64,000 bases of DNA from assembly GCF_002902285.1 (NCBI RefSeq), contig NZ_PPRU01000004.1:62001-126000 (forward strand), written 5' to 3'. The notes beneath the pieces were generated by a model. It had not been told where the DNA came from and did not search any database. It saw only the letters and a list, made by a program, of their open reading frames with translations. The DNA is from Staphylococcus simulans (GTDB taxonomy: Bacteria > Bacillota > Bacilli > Staphylococcales > Staphylococcaceae). The first letter of the stretch is position 1; each line of letters opens with the position of its first letter. Below, in pieces: positions 19,316-28,230 of the stretch. The position numbers were made by a program, and so were the translations under genes.

Positions 19316-20046
19316 TACATCACGTCCGATTTCTTTTGAATAACTAAAGCAATGATTATAAATAGTATACAATACCCCAAAAGAAAACCAAGTGCCGCTA
19401 TATTAATCGTTTGATGCTGAATAAAATCTAATCCTAGCTGTTTTAATCGGTAGGTCGGCATATATCGAGAGATAGAAGCTAGCCATTGAGGAAACAAGCT
19501 AATAGGAAACCATAATCCACCCACAATCGCTAAAACAAGATACAATAAATTACCTATACTACTTGCTTGCTTCACATCTTTATGTTGTGCCAGTAATAAC
19601 CCTATGGACAAAAATAAACTGGATCCAATCCATAATAATAATCCTGATACTAACCATTCATTAAGAGACATATGAATGTGTCTAATCATTCCTCCAACAC
19701 TAAACATCAGAATAATTGAAAATAAAAAAAGACTCATGATTTTGAATACTTTAGCTACATAATATTTAATGGGTGTCATCGGTGTCGCAAAAAGTTTTTT
19801 CTGCCATCCGTTTTGTTTATCCTGTACTAATTCAACAGGGAAGGTCAACAAACAATAACTAGTTAAACTAAAGACCGTCATACTCATCAAACTTTCTTTA
19901 TAAATTTGATTGGCTTCTGATTGTGGTACTTTAGTTAATGAAGTGAAAATCAAGAAAAATACTAACGGCATCCCTACTGAAAGAATAAGATATATTTTTT
20001 GTCGCAAAGTGATTGTCCAATCTAATTTCAAATATTTAAAAATCAT
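19315..20046 (-). CDS. ABC transporter permease (ABC-2 type)
   Basis: A 243-residue membrane protein with about six helices typical of ABC-2 exporters, including LVYLVLAIVGGLWFPISLFP, the family's late helix followed by the re-entrant segment. It overlaps the ATPase gene by 4 bases (ATGA) and the kinase gene by 1 base. Together with the ATPase it probably exports a drug, lipid or peptide. The physical coupling to a two-component system suggests either a stress-induced efflux pump or a transport-coupled sensor. Confidence 0.85.
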   Translation of the reverse strand: MIFKYLKLDWTITLRQKIYLILSVGMPLVFFLIFTSLTKVPQSEANQIYKESLMSMTVFSLTSYCLLTFPVELVQDKQNGWQKKLFATPMTPIKYYVAKVFKIMSLFLFSIILMFSVGGMIRHIHMSLNEWLVSGLLLWIGSSLFLSIGLLLAQHKDVKQASSIGNLLYLVLAIVGGLWFPISLFPQWLASISRYMPTYRLKQLGLDFIQHQTINIAALGFLLGYCILFIIIALVIQKKSDVM

Positions 20047-20900
20047 GATAGAATCTCCCCTTCACTTTCAAATACATAATCTTCTAATGAACTTTTCTTA
20101 ATTTCTAACTCATTTAAATCTATATCTATTTCAATCAATTGTTGTAAAACTTTTTGAACCTCATCTGTTTTGATTTGAAGTTCACTTTGATCCTTTTGAT
20201 AACTTAATTGAGTTTGATTTTGAATGATTGACTCAAATTGTTCAGGTAGATATATCGTTGATGTTTTATCAAGGTGTTTTAATTGTGAAGGTGAACTATC
20301 ATTCATTATCTTTCCTTGTTTCAATACGATAACGCGATCCGCAACCTTCTCTACTTCTTCAATATAATGCGTCGTATATAATATGGTAATACCTCGAGCC
20401 TTCAAATCATTTATGATGTTCCAGAAATAACGTCTCGTTTTAGCATCCATCGCAGACGTCGGCTCATCTAAAAATATTAATAAAGGTTGTCCTGTTAACA
20501 TCAATATAAAATCTAATAAACGTTGTTGACCTCCAGATAATTTAGTCGCGTATTGATTTAATTGTTTATCAGTAAACTGGGTCAATGTTTTAAACTTGTT
20601 GTAATCTAACGCTTTTTTATAAACCGATGAATAAAACGCATAGAGTTCTTTTACTTTGACCCATTCATTAAAGATTGATTTTTGAAATAATACGCCGATA
20701 TTATTTTGTATAGCAGAATCCCTTTCAATACGCCCTTCATCTGGAACTAAATTACCTAAAATCAAATCAATCAATGTGGACTTACCTGCTCCATTTACGC
20801 CTATTAAAGCGATACATTCTCCTTCTTTTATTTCAAATGAAACATGATCTATTGCTTTAGTATTGTGGAATGATTTAGTTACACCGTTTACTTTTATCAT
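20043..20900 (-). CDS. ABC transporter ATP-binding protein
   Basis: A 285-residue ATPase, first gene of the four-gene operon. Walker A GVNGAGKST, Q-loop VLFQK, signature LSGGQQRLL, Walker B PLLIFLDEP and H-loop TTHYIEE are all present, followed by a C-terminal extension of about 75 residues. The family is that of ABC-2 exporters such as drug/lipid pumps (LinA/YvfR-like). AAAGAGGTG precedes the ATG. Confidence 0.92.
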   Translation of the reverse strand: MIKVNGVTKSFHNTKAIDHVSFEIKEGECIALIGVNGAGKSTLIDLILGNLVPDEGRIERDSAIQNNIGVLFQKSIFNEWVKVKELYAFYSSVYKKALDYNKFKTLTQFTDKQLNQYATKLSGGQQRLLDFILMLTGQPLLIFLDEPTSAMDAKTRRYFWNIINDLKARGITILYTTHYIEEVEKVADRVIVLKQGKIMNDSSPSQLKHLDKTSTIYLPEQFESIIQNQTQLSYQKDQSELQIKTDEVQKVLQQLIEIDIDLNELEIKKSSLEDYVFESEGEILS

Positions 20901-20947
20901 TTAATCACCTCTTTATTTCCTTGATTTAATGATATATTTTTAAAAAT

Positions 20948-20994
20948 TGTAAACATAGTAACGTTTGTCATAAATTCTCTATGACATTTGTCAT
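20948..20994 (-). promoter_or_regulatory. -35 element and twin operator of the ABC/two-component operon
   Basis: The perfect palindrome ATGACA-TT-TGTCAT (20981-20994) and a related site GTAACGTTTGTCAT (20958-20971) have centres 23 bp apart. They end 4 bp upstream of a TTTACA -35 (20948-20953, reverse strand). This arrangement fits class II activation by a NarL-type regulator, presumably the product of this operon. Confidence 0.55.
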
Positions 20995-21082
20995 TTTCTT
21001 GTTTTATACTTTTAGCACTTGAATCAACTTTTCTTTCAACATATTCAATTTCGGTTCATAATTTCCGTGATAACGCACTTTT

Positions 21083-21099
21083 TTTACTATTATAGTAAA
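21083..21099. promoter_or_regulatory. Palindrome upstream of sarV
   Basis: TTTACTAT-T-ATAGTAAA is a perfect 8-bp inverted repeat with a 1-base centre, 107 bp before the sarV start. It is a possible operator for a winged-helix regulator. Confidence 0.35.
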
Positions 21100-21179
21100 T
21101 TAAAGAGAATAGATTTATATTGAAATTCGTTATATAATATAATAAGTAAAATAATTATTATTCCTGGGGGAATACAACT

Positions 21180-21230
21180 ATGAAAGGGCAAGAGGAGGAA
21201 TATCAATGTCAAAGACAATTGATCATTTAA
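21180..21230 (+). CDS. Possible 16-codon leader ORF overlapping the sarV start
   Basis: ATG at 21180 follows CTGGGGGA by a suitable distance and encodes MKGQEEEYQCQRQLII before a TAA at 21228-21230. It runs in another frame through the sarV ribosome-binding site and start codon (21206). It might tune sarV translation by coupling or interference. The peptide itself is probably not functional. Chance occurrence is quite possible. Confidence 0.3.
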   Translation: MKGQEEEYQCQRQLII

Positions 21231-21550
21231 TTGAGACAGAATGTAAACTTAGCCAGATTAAATATTGGCTAAAAGCAGAACATCATCTTACCATGGAGGA
21301 GTTCATTATTTTATACCGCTTCAATGGTACTGACAAAATTACAGGTAAAGTATTGAGGGATACCCTCCATTACGACATGAAATGGAATACGAGTAAAATT
21401 GATGTATTAATAAGAAAACTTTATAAAAGAGAACTGATCGCAAAAGAGCGTTCAGAAACTGATGAACGCCAAGTCTTTTATTTATTAGATAAGACACAAC
21501 GTGAATTCGTCGCATCTGTCATCAAAGAATTTGAAACCTTCGCAAAGTAA
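21206..21550 (+). CDS. sarV: SarA-family transcriptional regulator SarV
   Basis: A 114-residue winged-helix protein of the SarA/MarR-related family. The segments LSQIKYWLKAEHHLTMEEFI, GKVLRDTLHYDMKWNTSKID and the wing ERSETDERQVFYLL correspond to S. aureus SarV, which is likewise next to moaA. SarV influences autolysis and murein hydrolase genes in S. aureus. AGAGGAGGA precedes the ATG. It is monocistronic and ends at a terminator shared with moaA. Identification rests on sequence recall plus conserved neighbourhood. Confidence 0.88.
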   Translation: MSKTIDHLIETECKLSQIKYWLKAEHHLTMEEFIILYRFNGTDKITGKVLRDTLHYDMKWNTSKIDVLIRKLYKRELIAKERSETDERQVFYLLDKTQREFVASVIKEFETFAK

Positions 21551-21558
21551 TCATTATG

Positions 21559-21605
21559 AAAAAGCACGCCTTTCCGAAAAAAATCAGAAAGACGTGCTTT
21601 TTATT
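21559..21605. terminator. Bidirectional terminator sarV / moaA
   Basis: AAAAAGCACG pairs with CGTGCTTTTT, with an inner CTTTC/GAAAG stem after one mismatch. A and T runs at both ends suit both directions. Confidence 0.85.
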
Positions 21606-21621
21606 ATATATTTCATTCGAC

Positions 21622-22644
21622 TTAACCGCCGATATAGTTCATATTAATTTTCTTACGTCTGCGATTTGCGACCGTTTGTTCAGTTCGTTCATCTGAATAT
21701 CTGTCATCACGAATATGCCATAACTCTTCGAATTTCGCTTGTAATTCATCGTCCGTTTTACCAGAACGCATAAATTCTTTGACGTTAAATCCATCGACTG
21801 TGCTGAATAAGCAGCCATAGAATTTACCATCAGAAGATAAGCGTGCTCTCGTACATGTTGAACAGAATGACTGAGAAACACTCGTAATTAAACCGAACTG
21901 TGCTCCGTTATCTTTATGACGATAATATTTTGCGACTTCACCATAATATTTCGGTTCAACCGCTTCAATATCAAATTCATCTTCGACCATCGCAAGCATT
22001 TCATCTTTTGTGACAACCTTACTGAAGTCCCAACCATTGTCATTGCCGACATCCATAAACTCAATAAATCTTACAACAATATTTTTGTCTTTGAAGTACT
22101 GAATCATTGGGATAATTTGGTCATCATTGATACCTTTTTGCACAACAACGTTCACTTTCACTTTAAAACCGATTGATACTGCATAATCAATTTGTTCTAG
22201 GATGGTATCTGCTTTGATATTACGGTTATTGATAGATTGGAATAATTCGTTATCAATAGCATCTAAGCTGACATTGATACGTCTTAATCCTGCATCATAA
22301 AGTTTTTGTCCATGTTTTTTCAACAATAGACCATTGGTAGTCAGACCAATATCTTCTACACCGTCGATTTCATTAAGAGCGGCAATTAATTTATATAAAT
22401 CTCTACGCATTAAAGGTTCCCCGCCAGTGATACGAATCTTCTTCACACCTAGGCGAGTATATACGCGAGCAATTCTTTCCATTTCACTAAAAGTCAATAA
22501 TTCATCTTTGGGTAAAAAGACAAAGTCATCGCCGAAAATTTCTTTAGGCATACAATAATCACAGCGGAAATTACAGCGATCTGTCACGGATAATCTTAAG
22601 TCACGAATCGGGCGACCTAATTTATCTGTTATTTGTTTTACCAT
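21622..22644 (-). CDS. moaA: GTP 3',8-cyclase MoaA
   Basis: A 340-residue radical SAM enzyme that, with MoaC, converts GTP to cyclic pyranopterin monophosphate, the first step of molybdenum-cofactor synthesis. The N-terminal SAM cluster motif CNFRCDYC and the C-terminal cluster cysteines in [20 protein letters not shown] are intact, as is the C-terminal Gly-Gly tail (NYIGG) needed for activity. AAAGGGGG precedes the ATG. It is the last gene of the moeA-mobB-moaE-moaD-mobA-moaA operon. Confidence 0.98.
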   Translation of the reverse strand: MVKQITDKLGRPIRDLRLSVTDRCNFRCDYCMPKEIFGDDFVFLPKDELLTFSEMERIARVYTRLGVKKIRITGGEPLMRRDLYKLIAALNEIDGVEDIGLTTNGLLLKKHGQKLYDAGLRRINVSLDAIDNELFQSINNRNIKADTILEQIDYAVSIGFKVKVNVVVQKGINDDQIIPMIQYFKDKNIVVRFIEFMDVGNDNGWDFSKVVTKDEMLAMVEDEFDIEAVEPKYYGEVAKYYRHKDNGAQFGLITSVSQSFCSTCTRARLSSDGKFYGCLFSTVDGFNVKEFMRSGKTDDELQAKFEELWHIRDDRYSDERTEQTVANRRRKKINMNYIGG

Positions 22645-22689
22645 CTTTTGACCCCCTTTTCTTTCTCTCTTATCGCTTGATACATCTCA

Positions 22690-23292
22690 TCAAAGCGATT
22701 GATCTCTGACTCTGGCTAAATCATCTTGGTAGTTAATATTTTGGTACCAATCAGGTCTTGTATCAACCTCATGAACATCCAGCCAATCAGAAGCGACTTG
22801 ATTATAAACATGTTTCATACTATAATCATCAGATTCTAGTGCACGTGCAATGACTGGTAAACACGTCGGACTATAAAATGCGATAGTAGGAATCGGATAC
22901 CCCTCTTCTTCATACCCCGCAATATCTAACTGATCTTCGATGACATGTTCAACCATAAATTGATATAACGTGCTGACAGCTTTTTCTGTGATTAACGGTG
23001 TATCTACTGAAATCACAAAGAATAGTTCTGCTTCAAAATCTTGCTTCATTACTGAGTAGATGCCTGAAAGCGGTCCTTTCGCTTGATGTTCTTCATCATC
23101 TACGACCACTTTGACATCTTCAAATTGATCAGCCAATTCCGCACTAGAACTAATGATAATCTCATTAAACATATTGGCTTCATTCAAGGCTTCGATAATA
23201 TGTTGATAAAACATTTTATCATTGAGCCTCGCAAATGCCTTAGGCGAACCGAAACGTTCTGAACGTCCGCCTGCTAAAATAATTGCTTTCAC
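22690..23292 (-). CDS. mobA: Molybdenum cofactor guanylyltransferase MobA
   Basis: A 200-residue nucleotidyltransferase that attaches GMP to Mo-molybdopterin, giving the guanine-dinucleotide cofactor of DMSO-reductase-family enzymes such as nitrate reductase and formate dehydrogenase. The N-terminal motif [19 protein letters not shown] and the metal-binding VDTPLI are diagnostic. The start codon is GTG, with GGAGG upstream and 4 bases after the moaD stop. Confidence 0.95.
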   Translation of the reverse strand: MKAIILAGGRSERFGSPKAFARLNDKMFYQHIIEALNEANMFNEIIISSSAELADQFEDVKVVVDDEEHQAKGPLSGIYSVMKQDFEAELFFVISVDTPLITEKAVSTLYQFMVEHVIEDQLDIAGYEEEGYPIPTIAFYSPTCLPVIARALESDDYSMKHVYNQVASDWLDVHEVDTRPDWYQNINYQDDLARVRDQSL

Positions 23293-23296
23293 TTTC

Positions 23297-23530
23297 TTAA
23301 CCTCCGCTTACCGGTGGAATCAACGCAACGACATCAGAAGGTTGAATCATTTCATCATTTGGCACAAATTCTTCATTCAAGGCGATTTGGAATTGTTTGC
23401 CGCTGATTTCTGGATACGTTTCAAATAAATATTTTTTAAACGCCTCTACTGTCATTTCATTCTCTAGTTCAAATTCTTCTGTACCTTTTTGTAAGATTTC
23501 TTTAATCTCCGCAAAATAAAGGACTTTCAT
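23297..23530 (-). CDS. moaD: Molybdopterin synthase small subunit MoaD
   Basis: A 77-residue ubiquitin-like sulfur carrier ending in PPVSGG. Its C-terminal Gly is adenylated by MoeB and thiocarboxylated to donate sulfur to precursor Z. The start overlaps the moaE stop (ATGA), showing translational coupling with its partner subunit. Confidence 0.97.
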   Translation of the reverse strand: MKVLYFAEIKEILQKGTEEFELENEMTVEAFKKYLFETYPEISGKQFQIALNEEFVPNDEMIQPSDVVALIPPVSGG

Positions 23531-23982
23531 TCTGTTTGCCCCCTTTCAATGGCATCTTCATGGTAACCACGTTGATGACCGATCCATTGTGCGCCATCTT
23601 CCCATATTTCTTTCTTCCAAATCGGCACTACTTCTTTAATACGATCAATCGCATATTCATTTGCTGCATAGGCATCTTTTCTATGTGGTGAAGAAACTGC
23701 GATTAATACCGCAATATCGGAAATATGCAATGGTCCGATACGGTGAACAATGCTGACAATCGTGCCAGGCCATTGTTCGTTGATTTCATCGCCGATTTGA
23801 GCTAATTTTTTTTCAGCCATTGGCACATAAGCTTCGTACTCAAGATGTTCTGTACGAATGCCTTTTGTCCATTCTCTAACATGACCTGTAAAGACCACTA
23901 CTGCACCTTGATGCGGTGTCAGTGTAAAGTCTCGATAAGGTTCTGTTTGAATCGGCTCAGTCACAACTTCAAATTGTTTCAT
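23527..23982 (-). CDS. moaE: Molybdopterin synthase catalytic subunit MoaE
   Basis: A 151-residue protein that, as a heterotetramer with MoaD, inserts the dithiolene sulfurs into cyclic pyranopterin monophosphate. Conserved segments include GAVVVFTGHVREWTKG, YEAYVPMAEKKLAQI, HRIGPLHISDIAVLIAVSSPHR and the catalytic lysine region VPIWKKEIWEDGAQWIG. It overlaps mobB upstream and moaD downstream by 4 bases each. Confidence 0.97.
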   Translation of the reverse strand: MKQFEVVTEPIQTEPYRDFTLTPHQGAVVVFTGHVREWTKGIRTEHLEYEAYVPMAEKKLAQIGDEINEQWPGTIVSIVHRIGPLHISDIAVLIAVSSPHRKDAYAANEYAIDRIKEVVPIWKKEIWEDGAQWIGHQRGYHEDAIERGQTE

Positions 23983-24461
23983 TTTGACTCATCCTTTTTT
24001 CTATCGATAAAAGTTAATAACCACTTTTTAAAATGACTTAACTTTGTATTTTTTTGAAACGGTAACTTATATTGTACATGACTCAGCTCAGATAAAGAAA
24101 CTAATTCCGCTTCATCTCTATAAATAATCACTTTATCATAATCCGCTTGTTTAAAGCCTTCAACTAGTAACACATCATAATCAATCGTGACTGCTGATTC
24201 AATAATGTGGGATAAAGTTTGTTCTGTTGTACGTGTGACTGTTTCTCTTAACGCATGACCTTGCACAATGCTTTGGTCTGCCCCTGCTTCAAAATGTTTC
24301 ATATGATCGACTTCTGCTGCTTGTAAGGTAATATCTTCACTACCATGTCCATGATGTTTAATCGTCACTACACGATAACCTTGCGCTTTCAGAAACTTAA
24401 CTGTTTCTGCCATCAAGGTTGTTTTGCCAGAATTTTTATATCCCACAATTTGTAAAATCAT
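23979..24461 (-). CDS. mobB: Molybdopterin-guanine dinucleotide biosynthesis protein MobB
   Basis: A 160-residue GTP-binding accessory of MobA. The P-loop GYKNSGKTTL lies at the N-terminus, and TIKHHGHG and LLVEGFKQADYDKVIIYR follow as usual for the family. It overlaps moeA and moaE by 4 bases, inside the Moco operon. Confidence 0.95.
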   Translation of the reverse strand: MILQIVGYKNSGKTTLMAETVKFLKAQGYRVVTIKHHGHGSEDITLQAAEVDHMKHFEAGADQSIVQGHALRETVTRTTEQTLSHIIESAVTIDYDVLLVEGFKQADYDKVIIYRDEAELVSLSELSHVQYKLPFQKNTKLSHFKKWLLTFIDRKKDESK

Positions 24462-25717
24462 AGTGCTAATTCCTCTTCAAAGGTATCTGTTTCAGTCAGA
24501 ATGACATCCACTGTGTAGCCTTTTTCAAAGCCGCGTGTACCGCTCGGCAACATAATCATCGCATTACTGTGTGCAATCGCGACAACCGCACCTGATTTGT
24601 TGAAACCAGAAGGCACTACTGTTGTTTGTAAACCATTTAATGTAGCTTTTGCACGAATGAAACGTGTGAATGGATTGGCTTTTTTGAAGTCTTCCATCAA
24701 TGTGGCTTTTACAACTTGAGGGAAACGTTCAATCGCGCCCATCATATTTAAGACTGCTGGTTTTACGAACAATTCAAATCCTGTATAGCACGCAGATGGA
24801 TTCCCTGATAAACCAAATAAATATTGGTTATTTGCGACAGCAACTGTTGTGACACTGCCTGGACGCATTTGTACTTTATTGAATAATACTTCTGCACCGA
24901 TTTCTTTGTAGATAGCTGGTAAATAGTCGAAGTCACCAACAGATACACCGCCTGTTGTGATGACCATATCATGAGAAGCGAGTGCTTCTTTAACGACTGC
25001 TAAACTGCTGTCGAAATCATCTTCTTGAATTTTATAAACTTCACAGTCTAAGCCGAATTGATTTAGTAAGCCTTGAATCATCGGTCCATTGGAATTACGG
25101 ATTTTACCTGGTTCTAATTCATCACCGACATCTAATAACTCACTGCCTGTCGCAATAATAGCTGCAGATGGTAAGCGACGTACAGGCACTTCTGTATAAC
25201 CGAAGGTCGCAAGTACTGCGATAGCCCCAGCATTAATACGTTGGCCTTCTTTTAATACGACATCTCCGACTTCTGTTTCCTCACCTTTTAATGAAATATT
25301 TTCATTATGTTCGAAGGTTTTACGAATCGTAAATGAATGTTCACCTTCACGTGTTTGTTCTAACATCACAACTGCATCTGCACCTGCTGGAATTTCTGCC
25401 CCTGTCATAATACGGACAGCTTGGTTCGGTCCGACTGTTTTGTCTGACACACTGCCTGCACCGATGTGATCAATGACTTCAAATTCAATACGGTTGTCAC
25501 CGCTTGCACCTTTTGTATCTTCACTTCTTAACGCAAAGCCGTCATAAGGTGATTTATTAAAACGTGGAATTTCATACGTTGCCACGATATCTTCAGACAG
25601 TATATATCCTAAACTGTCATTTAAAGGCACTTGTTGTGTTTCTGTACGAAATTCTTGTGCTACCACACGTTTGATTGCTTCTTTTACCGCAATTGGATTT
25701 CTTTTTTCAACTGGCAT
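24458..25717 (-). CDS. moeA: Molybdopterin molybdenumtransferase MoeA
   Basis: A 419-residue enzyme that inserts molybdate into (adenylated) molybdopterin. Typical segments are RFNKSPYDGFALRS, IGAGSVSDKTV, VRIMTGAEIPAGADAVVM, ATGSELLDVG and TTGGVSVGDFDYL (MPT-binding subdomain), and GLSGNPSACYTGFELF. First gene of the six-gene Moco operon, divergent from moaC with only 63 bases between the starts, so the two promoters must overlap or be regulated together. Confidence 0.97.
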   Translation of the reverse strand: MPVEKRNPIAVKEAIKRVVAQEFRTETQQVPLNDSLGYILSEDIVATYEIPRFNKSPYDGFALRSEDTKGASGDNRIEFEVIDHIGAGSVSDKTVGPNQAVRIMTGAEIPAGADAVVMLEQTREGEHSFTIRKTFEHNENISLKGEETEVGDVVLKEGQRINAGAIAVLATFGYTEVPVRRLPSAAIIATGSELLDVGDELEPGKIRNSNGPMIQGLLNQFGLDCEVYKIQEDDFDSSLAVVKEALASHDMVITTGGVSVGDFDYLPAIYKEIGAEVLFNKVQMRPGSVTTVAVANNQYLFGLSGNPSACYTGFELFVKPAVLNMMGAIERFPQVVKATLMEDFKKANPFTRFIRAKATLNGLQTTVVPSGFNKSGAVVAIAHSNAMIMLPSGTRGFEKGYTVDVILTETDTFEEELAL

Positions 25718-25730
25718 AAACTATCTGCTC

Positions 25731-25759
25731 CTAACATCTATTTTATTTCATGCTATAAT
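25731..25759 (+). promoter_or_regulatory. Promoter of moaC in the moeA-moaC divergent region
   Basis: Perfect -10 TATAAT (25754-25759) with a 17-base spacer to CTAACA (25731-25736), a weak -35. It predicts a very short leader. The opposing moeA promoter must lie in the same 63 bases. Confidence 0.5.
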
Positions 25760-25780
25760 GTCTAAGCGAGGAGGAATAAC

Positions 25781-26260
25781 ATGTCTGAATTTACTCATAT
25801 CAACGCTCAAGGTAATGCGAAAATGGTCGACGTTTCTGATAAAGACATCACAAAACGTGTTGCGACAGCACATTCAAGCATTACTGTTAACGAAGCGATT
25901 TACAAGCAAATTGTAGAACATACAAATAAGAAAGGTAATGTGCTGAATACTGCCCAAATCGCGGGAATCATGGCAGCTAAGAATACCTCTACGATTATTC
26001 CTATGTGTCATCCGCTCTCACTGACGGGTATCGATATTGCCTTTGAATGGGATACAACATCGTCATATACACTTAATATTGAAGCTACAGTCTCTACATC
26101 AGGTAAAACCGGTGTAGAAATGGAAGCTCTCACAGCCGCTTCAGCAACGGCTTTAACCGTTTACGATATGACCAAAGCACTTGATAAAGGGATGGTCATC
26201 GGCGAAACTTACCTTATCTCAAAATCTGGCGGGAAATCCGGGGATTACCGCAGATCATAA
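25781..26260 (+). CDS. moaC: Cyclic pyranopterin monophosphate synthase MoaC
   Basis: A 159-residue enzyme completing formation of cyclic pyranopterin monophosphate after MoaA. The segments [30 protein letters not shown] and [22 protein letters not shown] are family hallmarks. GAGGAGGA precedes the ATG. It is transcribed away from the main Moco operon, alone, and convergent with moaB. Two complex hairpins follow. Confidence 0.97.
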   Translation: MSEFTHINAQGNAKMVDVSDKDITKRVATAHSSITVNEAIYKQIVEHTNKKGNVLNTAQIAGIMAAKNTSTIIPMCHPLSLTGIDIAFEWDTTSSYTLNIEATVSTSGKTGVEMEALTAASATALTVYDMTKALDKGMVIGETYLISKSGGKSGDYRRS

Positions 26261-26261
26261 A

Positions 26262-26315
26262 CTGTTGTTGTTCATGTTTTACCCTTTTTATACGTAAACA
26301 TGAACTTCACAACAG
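26262..26315 (+). repeat. Nested inverted repeat after moaC
   Basis: CTGTTGT (26262-26268) pairs with ACAACAG (26309-26315), with an inner TTCATGTTT / AAACATGAA stem. It starts directly behind the moaC stop. Only the next hairpin has a T-tract, so this one may stabilise the 3' end or be part of a compound terminator. Confidence 0.5.
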
Positions 26316-26319
26316 CACT

Positions 26320-26377
26320 ACGGAACCATTGACGTTGTGATTTTACTGTCACAACGTACAATCGTTCCGTTTTTTTC
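26320..26377 (+). terminator. Terminator of moaC
   Basis: Two-step stem: ACGGAAC (26320) with GTTCCGT (26364), and inner ACGTTGTGA (26332) with TCACAACGT (26349), followed by seven T residues. Confidence 0.85.
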
Positions 26378-26506
26378 ATGTTACTCCTATTATATAATGC
26401 GAATTCTTTAAGTTAAATAGGCTGAATGGATGAAAAAACTGATGAAATCTTATGAAATCAGTGATTGGCTTCAGTGTTTTCCCTTATTCAATCAAACAGT
26501 ACAGTG

Positions 26507-26551
26507 AAGAAGCGGTTAGTCTTCTACCTGAGTAAAATCTAACCGCTTCTT
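26507..26551 (-). terminator. Terminator-like hairpin after moaB
   Basis: Perfect 13-bp arms AAGAAGCGGTTAG / CTAACCGCTTCTT sit 8 bases after the moaB stop. The T-tract is poor on both strands, so termination is probable but not certain. Confidence 0.6.
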
Positions 26552-26559
26552 ATTGCCTT

Positions 26560-27069
26560 TTATTTTGTTAATTCATGAATGAGATGATTCAATTCAGGTT
26601 TAATTAATTTTTCAATCGCTAATCTTACCGCACCAGATGAACCTGGCAATGAGAAAATCAATTGTTCACCTACTGTACCGCCGACAGCACGTGATAATAA
26701 AGCACGTGTTCCCACATCTTCAGCATAACTTAAATATCTGAATAACTCTCCGAAACCTTCAATTTCTTTTGTTAATAAAGGAGTTACTGCTTCAATCGTC
26801 ACATCACGTTGTGCGATACCTGTACCGCCCGTCGTAATAATGACATCCACATCTTCATTCAACCATTGTTGTACTTGTTCAGTAATCGCTTGTTTATCAT
26901 CTTTGACAATTGTGTAATGATCATCTGCAATTTCCACATTAATCTCTGATAATAATTCTTTAGCTAAATTACCGCCTTTATCTGTTTCTTTTGTTCTTGT
27001 ATCAGACACAGTTAAGACTGCTGCGTTGATGGTTCTATCTAATTTGACATTCACGTGTTCATTTTTCAT
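26560..27069 (-). CDS. moaB: Molybdenum cofactor biosynthesis protein MoaB
   Basis: A 169-residue MogA/MoaB-family protein that adenylates molybdopterin before molybdenum insertion. The motifs [31 protein letters not shown] and [17 protein letters not shown] are diagnostic. The ATG at 27069 is 8 bases behind AGGAGG; an earlier ATG in another frame stops after four codons. It follows moeB by 25 bases as a two-gene unit. Confidence 0.95.
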   Translation of the reverse strand: MKNEHVNVKLDRTINAAVLTVSDTRTKETDKGGNLAKELLSEINVEIADDHYTIVKDDKQAITEQVQQWLNEDVDVIITTGGTGIAQRDVTIEAVTPLLTKEIEGFGELFRYLSYAEDVGTRALLSRAVGGTVGEQLIFSLPGSSGAVRLAIEKLIKPELNHLIHELTK

Positions 27070-27094
27070 TCATTAGGCCTCCTATGTGTTTTAC

Positions 27095-28096
27095 TCAACC
27101 GAGTAATTGGTTCATTAATTTAATCGCTTCTTCAGGTTTCGTCATGCCATGTATCAACATGCGTCCGCCTGAGAAACTGACGATTCGATGATTGTTGAAT
27201 TCGAAGCGAATCATATAAGGGTTCGCATGATACTTAATATGATGCGTTTCAAGATATTCCTTCAACATTTCCTGGGTAATATCCTCATTATTGTATTGAA
27301 CTGTATCTCTTCCGCATAATGTCGCAAACTGTAAATCAGTATGATTTAAATGCGGATAGGTCGCATGTTCACTACACGTATGACAATCAGCTTTAAACAT
27401 ACGACTGAACCCGAATGTATAGTGTGTCCCTTCCCAAATATCACCATAAGTTAATTTAGGCGTAAAAGGTGTTTCAGTCAGGATTTTTAACGCATCACGT
27501 GTTTGTAAACTCGTGGTCATGGTTACCGCTGGTTGAATTACCCCTACTGTATCACACGTCATGTTAATGACTGGTAATTGCGGCATCAGACAATTGAAAC
27601 ACGGAGTTTGTCCAGGAATGAAAGATGCTTCGATATATGTACTTTGTACAACCCCGCCATATATCCAAGGTATATTATATTTATACGCAAAATCATTCAC
27701 TAATAAACGTGTATCGAAATTATCTGTCGCATCTAAAATTAAATCTACCTCAGTTCCATGCGTTTCTAGAAACTGGGGATTGACTTGAGCGATATGCGCC
27801 TCAATGATGACATCACTTCGGATTTCCTGCAGCTTTTCTTTCGCCGCAATCACTTTCGGCATCGCGTCTGTCGCATCTTGTTCTGTAAACAACATTTGAC
27901 GTTGTAAGTTGCTGAACTCGATGTAGTCACGATCAACAATCGTTAACTGTTTGATGCCCGCTCTGACTAAACCGTCCGCAATGTGTGTTCCTAATGCACC
28001 CATGCCGATTATCAGCGCATGTTTTTGCGCAATTTTCTCTTGGCCTTCTCTGCCTATATGTTTAAACAAAATTTGTCTGGAATAACGTTCTGACAT
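27095..28096 (-). CDS. moeB: Molybdopterin-synthase adenylyltransferase MoeB (ThiF/MoeB family)
   Basis: A 333-residue E1-like enzyme that adenylates the C-terminus of MoaD (and possibly ThiS). The nucleotide loop GMGALGTHIADGLVRAG, the segment IVDRDYIEFSNLQRQMLF, and the zinc cysteines of CFNCL and CHTC are present. The C-terminal 90 residues form a small extra domain in place of a rhodanese. The context with moaB supports MoeB rather than ThiF. Confidence 0.9.
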   Translation of the reverse strand: MSERYSRQILFKHIGREGQEKIAQKHALIIGMGALGTHIADGLVRAGIKQLTIVDRDYIEFSNLQRQMLFTEQDATDAMPKVIAAKEKLQEIRSDVIIEAHIAQVNPQFLETHGTEVDLILDATDNFDTRLLVNDFAYKYNIPWIYGGVVQSTYIEASFIPGQTPCFNCLMPQLPVINMTCDTVGVIQPAVTMTTSLQTRDALKILTETPFTPKLTYGDIWEGTHYTFGFSRMFKADCHTCSEHATYPHLNHTDLQFATLCGRDTVQYNNEDITQEMLKEYLETHHIKYHANPYMIRFEFNNHRIVSFSGGRMLIHGMTKPEEAIKLMNQLLG

Positions 28097-28230
28097 CTTT
28101 CGATTCCTTTCTTAAAGTGCATTGTCTTTATTATAAGACGAATAGAGACGTGTTACAATCGTTCGAATTGTAGTATGTCACCTAAAATCCGGTCATGCCA
28201 ATAGAAGACAGACCGGATTGAAACTTTTTA

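Larger units (their letters stand above)
20901..21205. other. Divergent intergenic region, ABC/two-component operon and sarV
   Basis: This 305-base stretch holds the operon promoter (reverse strand) with two related 14-bp operator-like sites, a 17-bp perfect palindrome nearer sarV, and a 16-codon ORF overlapping the sarV start. It is very AT-rich between 21083 and 21165, with several TATAAT-like boxes and no unambiguous sarV -35. Confidence 0.6.

Noticed and set aside
26261..26559. Moco riboswitch in the moaC-moaB gap
   Set aside because: The two genes converge, so the gap is downstream of both. The hairpins fit 3' ends and do not resemble the Moco aptamer.
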